From Parasulfitobacter algicola (GTDB taxonomy: Bacteria > Pseudomonadota > Alphaproteobacteria > Rhodobacterales > Rhodobacteraceae), in contig NZ_JABUFE010000009.1 in NCBI RefSeq assembly GCF_013315265.1, positions 1 to 64,000 of the forward strand: 64,000 nucleotides of DNA, in the 5' to 3' direction. Numbering within the stretch: position 1 is the stretch's first letter; every line of letters starts with the position of its first letter. The position numbers and the translations under genes were made by a program. A model generated the notes under the pieces. That model was not told the origin of the DNA and did not search any database. It saw only the letters and a list, made by a program, of their open reading frames with translations. Below, piece by piece: positions 60,468 to 64,000 of the stretch.

Positions 60468-60584
60468 GTCTTTGACTTGGATGCGTTTGTTTCGGGTAAG
60501 GGATGAGGTGAGTGGCTCCTGCTCCACCGGCATCGAATGTGCCAAAGTGCCGTTATAAACGAATGCTAGGAAAGGAGCTAACCA

Positions 60585-60869
60585 ATGACAGTAAAGACCG
60601 TAGGCCTGGATTTGGCCAAGGATGTTTTTCAAGCACACGGCATTTCAGAGAACGGCTGCGTTATCTTCAACAAGGCGATCAAACGCGCGAAGCTGTTGGC
60701 GTATTTTGAGACTCTGCCACTATGCACGGTCGGCATGGAAGCGTGCGGTTCATCCCATCATTGGGGTCGTCAGCTGCGTAAGCTCGGGCATGATGTGAAG
60801 CTCATGCCTGCCGGTTATGTCAAACCGTATGTGAAGGTTGATCTTTGGACCGCTAAGATCATCGCTGAT
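60585..60869 (+). pseudogene. IS110-family transposase, N-terminal fragment
   Basis: The first 85 or so residues of an IS110 (DEDD) transposase: TVKTVGLDLAKDVFQAHG with the first aspartates, then TVGMEACGSSHHWGRQLRKLGHDV and PAGYVKPYVK. An intact protein is about 340 residues. The frame breaks at about 60870 where the IS3-like remnant begins. AGGAG sits in front of the ATG, so the natural start is preserved. Confidence 0.88.
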
Positions 60870-61490
60870 CCGGGCCGTTCAGGTGTGGAATCCGTTCCTG
60901 TTTTTTTCCGTTGATTTGGTTGCGGTCAAGATCTGCTGAGCGGAGCCTTTGCGGAGCTCAAGCGAGGCAGGCCGGGTGGCGCGGTTGAGATTGGCATAGA
61001 CGACCGGGGCCAGCCCGCCAAGCGATGTGTGTGGCCTTTGTGTGTTGTAGTCGATCCTCCAGTTTTCGATGATCTTCCTGGCTTCGGCGAGATTGCCGAA
61101 GATGTGTTCGTTCAAGCATTCATCTCGCAGTCGGCCATTGAAGCTTTCCACGAAGGCATTCTGCATTGGCTTTCCTGGTGCGATATAATGCCAGCCGACG
61201 CCAGTGTCCTGGCACCATCGTAGCACAGCGTGCGAAGTCATTTCCGTTCCATTGTCGGAGACAATCATATCTGGTTGGCCACGTCGCCGGATCAGATCAT
61301 CCAACTCGCGGGTCATCCGCGCACCAGACAGGGAACGATTCACGACCGTCGCCAGAGCTTCACGCGTGCAATCATCCACGATGCACAACACCCGGAACCG
61401 CTGACCATCTTCAAAGGCATCAGACACGAAGTCCAAAGACCAACGCTGATTGGCCCGATCCGGCACCAGGATAGGCCTACGCGTGCCCAA
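60870..61490 (-). pseudogene. IS3-family transposase OrfB, truncated at the N-terminus
   Basis: The DDE integrase core is visible: [19 protein letters not shown] (first Asp), [18 protein letters not shown] (second Asp), and [20 protein letters not shown] (Glu), then the [12 protein letters not shown] tail. OrfA and the start of OrfB are missing, since the sequence beyond 61490 does not continue the protein. The right end abuts the IS110 fragment. It keeps catalytic residues but no complete element. Confidence 0.87.
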
Positions 61491-61668
61491 GGTCCTCTGT
61501 GGGGGGCTCCTGCAACGCGGCTTCCCGAAAGCGGACGTCCTAGGGTGCCGACAAGGCCAACTTTCGGGAAAGCAAAATCAACAAGTCTTTGATCTGCCTG
61601 CATCGGTATCTTAGGTGCAGACTGTTGCAACAATAAGTGCAATTCAAACGTCGGGGTGAAACTGTATA
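61491..61668. other. IS debris without recognised coding content
   Basis: Between the broken OrfB and the stop of the LRR gene. No complete gene is seen. Confidence 0.35.
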
Positions 61669-62916
61669 CTACTTAAATGTCAGACCATTCGCGATAAGAT
61701 CTGCTAAGGGCGCTTTATCCGTTTCTAAAGGATGTGCGCCGTATATCGTTTCGAGGTTGGTCAGGTTTTGCAGTGGTGCTAGATCAGTGATTGGTGTGCC
61801 TTTGATCGTTAACGTTCTTAATTCCGTGGATCGACTCAACGGAAGCAAATCGCTAACCTTTGTGTTTCGAAGGTTCACATTTTCCAATGCCGCAAGCCCT
61901 GCAAGCGGTTGGATGGCGGAAATTTCAGTATCTAGTAAATAGAGTTGTTCCAGATTTCTAAGACCCTCTAAGCCTTCAAGGGACTTGATTTCAGTATGAC
62001 CCAAATCCAAATACTGTAAATTGGACATACCTGATAACAGCTTAGTATCCCAAAAATCGGTATAATCGAGCTTGAGGTATCGCAGGTTCGTCAAACCAGA
62101 AAGTGGCGTGTAATCGTAGGTTTCTGCGTGAGCGAGCGATAAGTACTCAAGAGATGACAAACCGCCCAACCCTGATATGTCGTTTACAGGACTAAAACTA
62201 AGATACAGCTCTTTAAGATTATCAAGTTCTGCAAGTGCATCAAGTGACGTAACTTTCGTGCGGAACAAATTAAGAATACGTAGGTTCGTGAGATCTGCCA
62301 GCGGTGTTAAGTCGGAGACAGACCCTTCGTAGAAGCTGAGCGTTTCCAAAGATGTCAGACCAGATAGTGGCGATAAATCACTAACGTTACTAAAAGAAAG
62401 ATCGAGGTATTGGAGATCGATTTCCCCCGCCAATTCTTCCAAATTCCATAGAATTGGCATCCGAACCAAATACAGTGTTGTTCCATCGTAATTTGCATTC
62501 AGATCTGAAATAGCAAGAGGACTCATCCCTTGGTTCTGGCGCGTCATGCGGTACGCTAAATCTGCAATTTTTGGCGTGACATACTGTGGCAGTCCACAAT
62601 CTGCCCAAACAGCTTCGTGGTAAACGTATCCGCTTGCTGAATTACCGTCACCAGTGTCTCGGAGTTTGACGTAGTAGTAGTGGTATCCTGCATCGTTTGT
62701 TTTTACCGATTGAACCGTAACAGGCAAACTGTTTGGTAATTGTCCAACAATGCTTGACCCCTGCGCTGTTGGCTTGTTCCGCATGTTCGTGAAAGACGAC
62801 TCGTCATTGCAAATATATACTTCCGCTCCTTCGCTGAAGTCTGGATCCATATCAACCTGCGCCGAAATCGGGTTAGATAAAGCGATTGCGAATAAGAGAG
62901 TTAAGACACGTATCAT
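61669..62916 (-). CDS. secreted SH3b and leucine-rich-repeat protein
   Basis: A 415-residue exported protein: signal peptide (VLTLLFAIALSNPISA), an SH3b-like domain (about residues 30-110, with NMRNKPTAQGSSIVGQL), and a linker. Ten 22-residue leucine-rich repeats follow from about residue 165 to 385, each with the frame LxxLxLxxTxVxDLxPLxxLxN. The repeats match the internalin-like (bacterial type) pattern. The protein likely binds another surface or protein partner. No sortase motif or anchor is visible. It stands among IS remnants, and no partner gene is evident. Confidence 0.85.
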   Translation of the reverse strand: MIRVLTLLFAIALSNPISAQVDMDPDFSEGAEVYICNDESSFTNMRNKPTAQGSSIVGQLPNSLPVTVQSVKTNDAGYHYYYVKLRDTGDGNSASGYVYHEAVWADCGLPQYVTPKIADLAYRMTRQNQGMSPLAISDLNANYDGTTLYLVRMPILWNLEELAGEIDLQYLDLSFSNVSDLSPLSGLTSLETLSFYEGSVSDLTPLADLTNLRILNLFRTKVTSLDALAELDNLKELYLSFSPVNDISGLGGLSSLEYLSLAHAETYDYTPLSGLTNLRYLKLDYTDFWDTKLLSGMSNLQYLDLGHTEIKSLEGLEGLRNLEQLYLLDTEISAIQPLAGLAALENVNLRNTKVSDLLPLSRSTELRTLTIKGTPITDLAPLQNLTNLETIYGAHPLETDKAPLADLIANGLTFK

Positions 62917-63198
62917 GATAACACCTGATGGAATGGTTTGCTTCTCGACCCTACCTACCGTGCGCCTTTCCGTTTCGAAAGAGCAGACTTTCGTGCCGTC
63001 AGGCCCAACTGGACCGAATGTGCATATTTGGGCGTCTTGAAGAACAATAGCGGAACATGAGGTTTAGCCGCCGTTCGCTGCGTCGTCCACAAACAAGCAA
63101 GACGCGAGACTAAGTAAGCATTCGCTGCGGCTGTGCCAAGGTCAGCTTTCCACTCGTAGCTTCAAACGCAAATTTGAACTTGGCCATACGAATTTACG
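62917..63198. other. non-coding region upstream of LRR gene
   Basis: It probably holds the LRR gene promoter (reading left) and the end of the DUF3806-like gene. No gene is seen. Confidence 0.35.
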
Positions 63199-63627
63199 CT
63201 AGTTTCCCAATTCGTCGGTGGCTCTTTTAAGTGCGATTTCAGCCGTTCCATTAAATAAGTCGAATACATCAACAATCTCGCCTCGCTCTACACGCTTAGA
63301 GATCATCGTCAACGGAAACAACAAAACGCTAGTTCGCTCAACTCTTAGGGCTGGATCACGTCCAAAATCATCCTCGACAGCAACCCATTCAAAGCCATGC
63401 TGCTGAACAAGAGCATCGCCGAGAACGATACCCATGCACTGTAATTCATAGGTTTGATCAGCTTCAAAAACGCCCGCTTCCAGTAAGGCGCGCAATGTAC
63501 CAAGCTTTCCCGCAGCGGTTCGATACTGCTCCAGACTGCCTTCAGACACAAAATTTATCACGACTGACCTTTGTACTTCTAGTCGCTCAGAATCTTTCAC
63601 AGACAATGGCGAAACAGTTTGTTCCAT
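63199..63627 (-). CDS. DUF3806-like protein
   Basis: A 142-residue soluble protein resembling the DUF3806 family: LQCMGIVLGDALVQQHGFEWVAVEDDFGRDPALR followed by SVLLFPLTMISKRVERGE, a recognisable core. Function is unknown. ATG 63627 is preceded by GAGGAG, so the start is well supported, while a frame extension upstream is not. It lies at the right edge of the window with no operon partner visible. Confidence 0.75.
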   Translation of the reverse strand: MEQTVSPLSVKDSERLEVQRSVVINFVSEGSLEQYRTAAGKLGTLRALLEAGVFEADQTYELQCMGIVLGDALVQQHGFEWVAVEDDFGRDPALRVERTSVLLFPLTMISKRVERGEIVDVFDLFNGTAEIALKRATDELGN

Positions 63628-64000
63628 ATGGCGGCTCCTCGAAACTTTTGCAGACTGCAGCAGTTCTGACCCAAACGGCAAGTATATGGAAACTATATGT
63701 CTAGGGCGCATCTAGGAAGGTGCCAACGAAAGAAAAGTCGACGTTCGTTCACCTAGCAGTATCGGTCAAGCCGGCCCGTTGCAGACATACTCTCGTACTG
63801 GTCATCTAATGGACGCTAGAGACCCGGCACCCTGATCTTGGACGGCAGCAGCACAGACCATTGCTGAAGCTCAGACCTTAGGTCCCAGCGGACGCTTTGC
63901 GTGCTGCGCGATATTAGAATATCGAGGATAATTTAGCTTGAAATTGGCGTTACCTTAATAAGGCCATTCCGTGAAAAACTTACATTCAGGCGGCATTCGT
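63628..64000. other. right-edge non-coding sequence
   Basis: Upstream of the DUF3806-like gene. I see no convincing gene in the last 370 bases. Confidence 0.4.

Overview
The window reads as chromosomal DNA from a marine Rhodobacterales bacterium (Roseobacter group, Alphaproteobacteria). The pointers are a class I lysyl-tRNA synthetase, a SAM/SAH riboswitch in front of metK (a riboswitch class known from Rhodobacterales), an NDUFS4-like complex I accessory gene next to tgt, the phoH-ybeY-corC-lnt order, and an ATP synthase operon with the gene order of this group. The genus cannot be fixed from sequence alone; an Octadecabacter/Loktanella/Sulfitobacter-like genome with many decayed insertion sequences would fit.

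Layout. 0.2-1.4 kb: an MFS exporter. 1.7-12.9 kb: tgt, NDUFS4-like protein, uvrB, two AT-rich orphans, a zinc-finger protein, a membrane protein, class I lysS, a TerB-like protein, small membrane proteins, dacB and nadD. 13-16 kb: glycosyltransferase, gabD-like dehydrogenase, rppH. 16-21.7 kb (minus strand): phoH-ybeY-corC-lnt-metK with the metK riboswitch. 22.7-24.8 kb: groES-groEL with a CIRCE operator. 24.9-30.9 kb (plus strand): TraB/GumN protein, pyrophosphatase, HAD phosphatase, MaoC hydratase, ribF, YcgN, threonine aldolase. 31.2-36.1 kb: SUMF1-type lipoprotein, hydrolase/isomerase pair, prs, and a frameshifted GT87-like membrane protein. 36.2-41.6 kb: atpHAG-DUF2939-atpDC. 42-50.4 kb: nhaA, a KpsT-KpsE-KdsA-phosphohexomutase surface polysaccharide group, a BON-MscS channel, an ArsR-type regulator and a NIPSNAP protein. 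50.53 kb: tRNA-Gln(TTG).

The stretch from the tRNA to the right edge (50.6-64 kb) is different. It holds decayed transposases of the IS6, IS1182, IS110 and IS3 families, iterated short repeats, secreted proteins without recognisable families, a membrane AraC regulator with a MipA-like porin and an S41 protease-like lipoprotein, and a secreted SH3b plus leucine-rich-repeat protein. It looks like an accessory region whose left boundary is the tRNA-Gln gene.

The candidates most worth following are: a dispersed element of about 58 bp, present as two inverted copies just downstream of tgt and of the threonine aldolase gene; the DUF2939 gene inside the ATP synthase operon; the AraC-MipA-S41 cluster; the CGGAT-N7-ATCCG repeat cluster; and the LRR protein with ten 22-residue repeats. 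I found no CRISPR array, rRNA, prophage or recognisable defence system.
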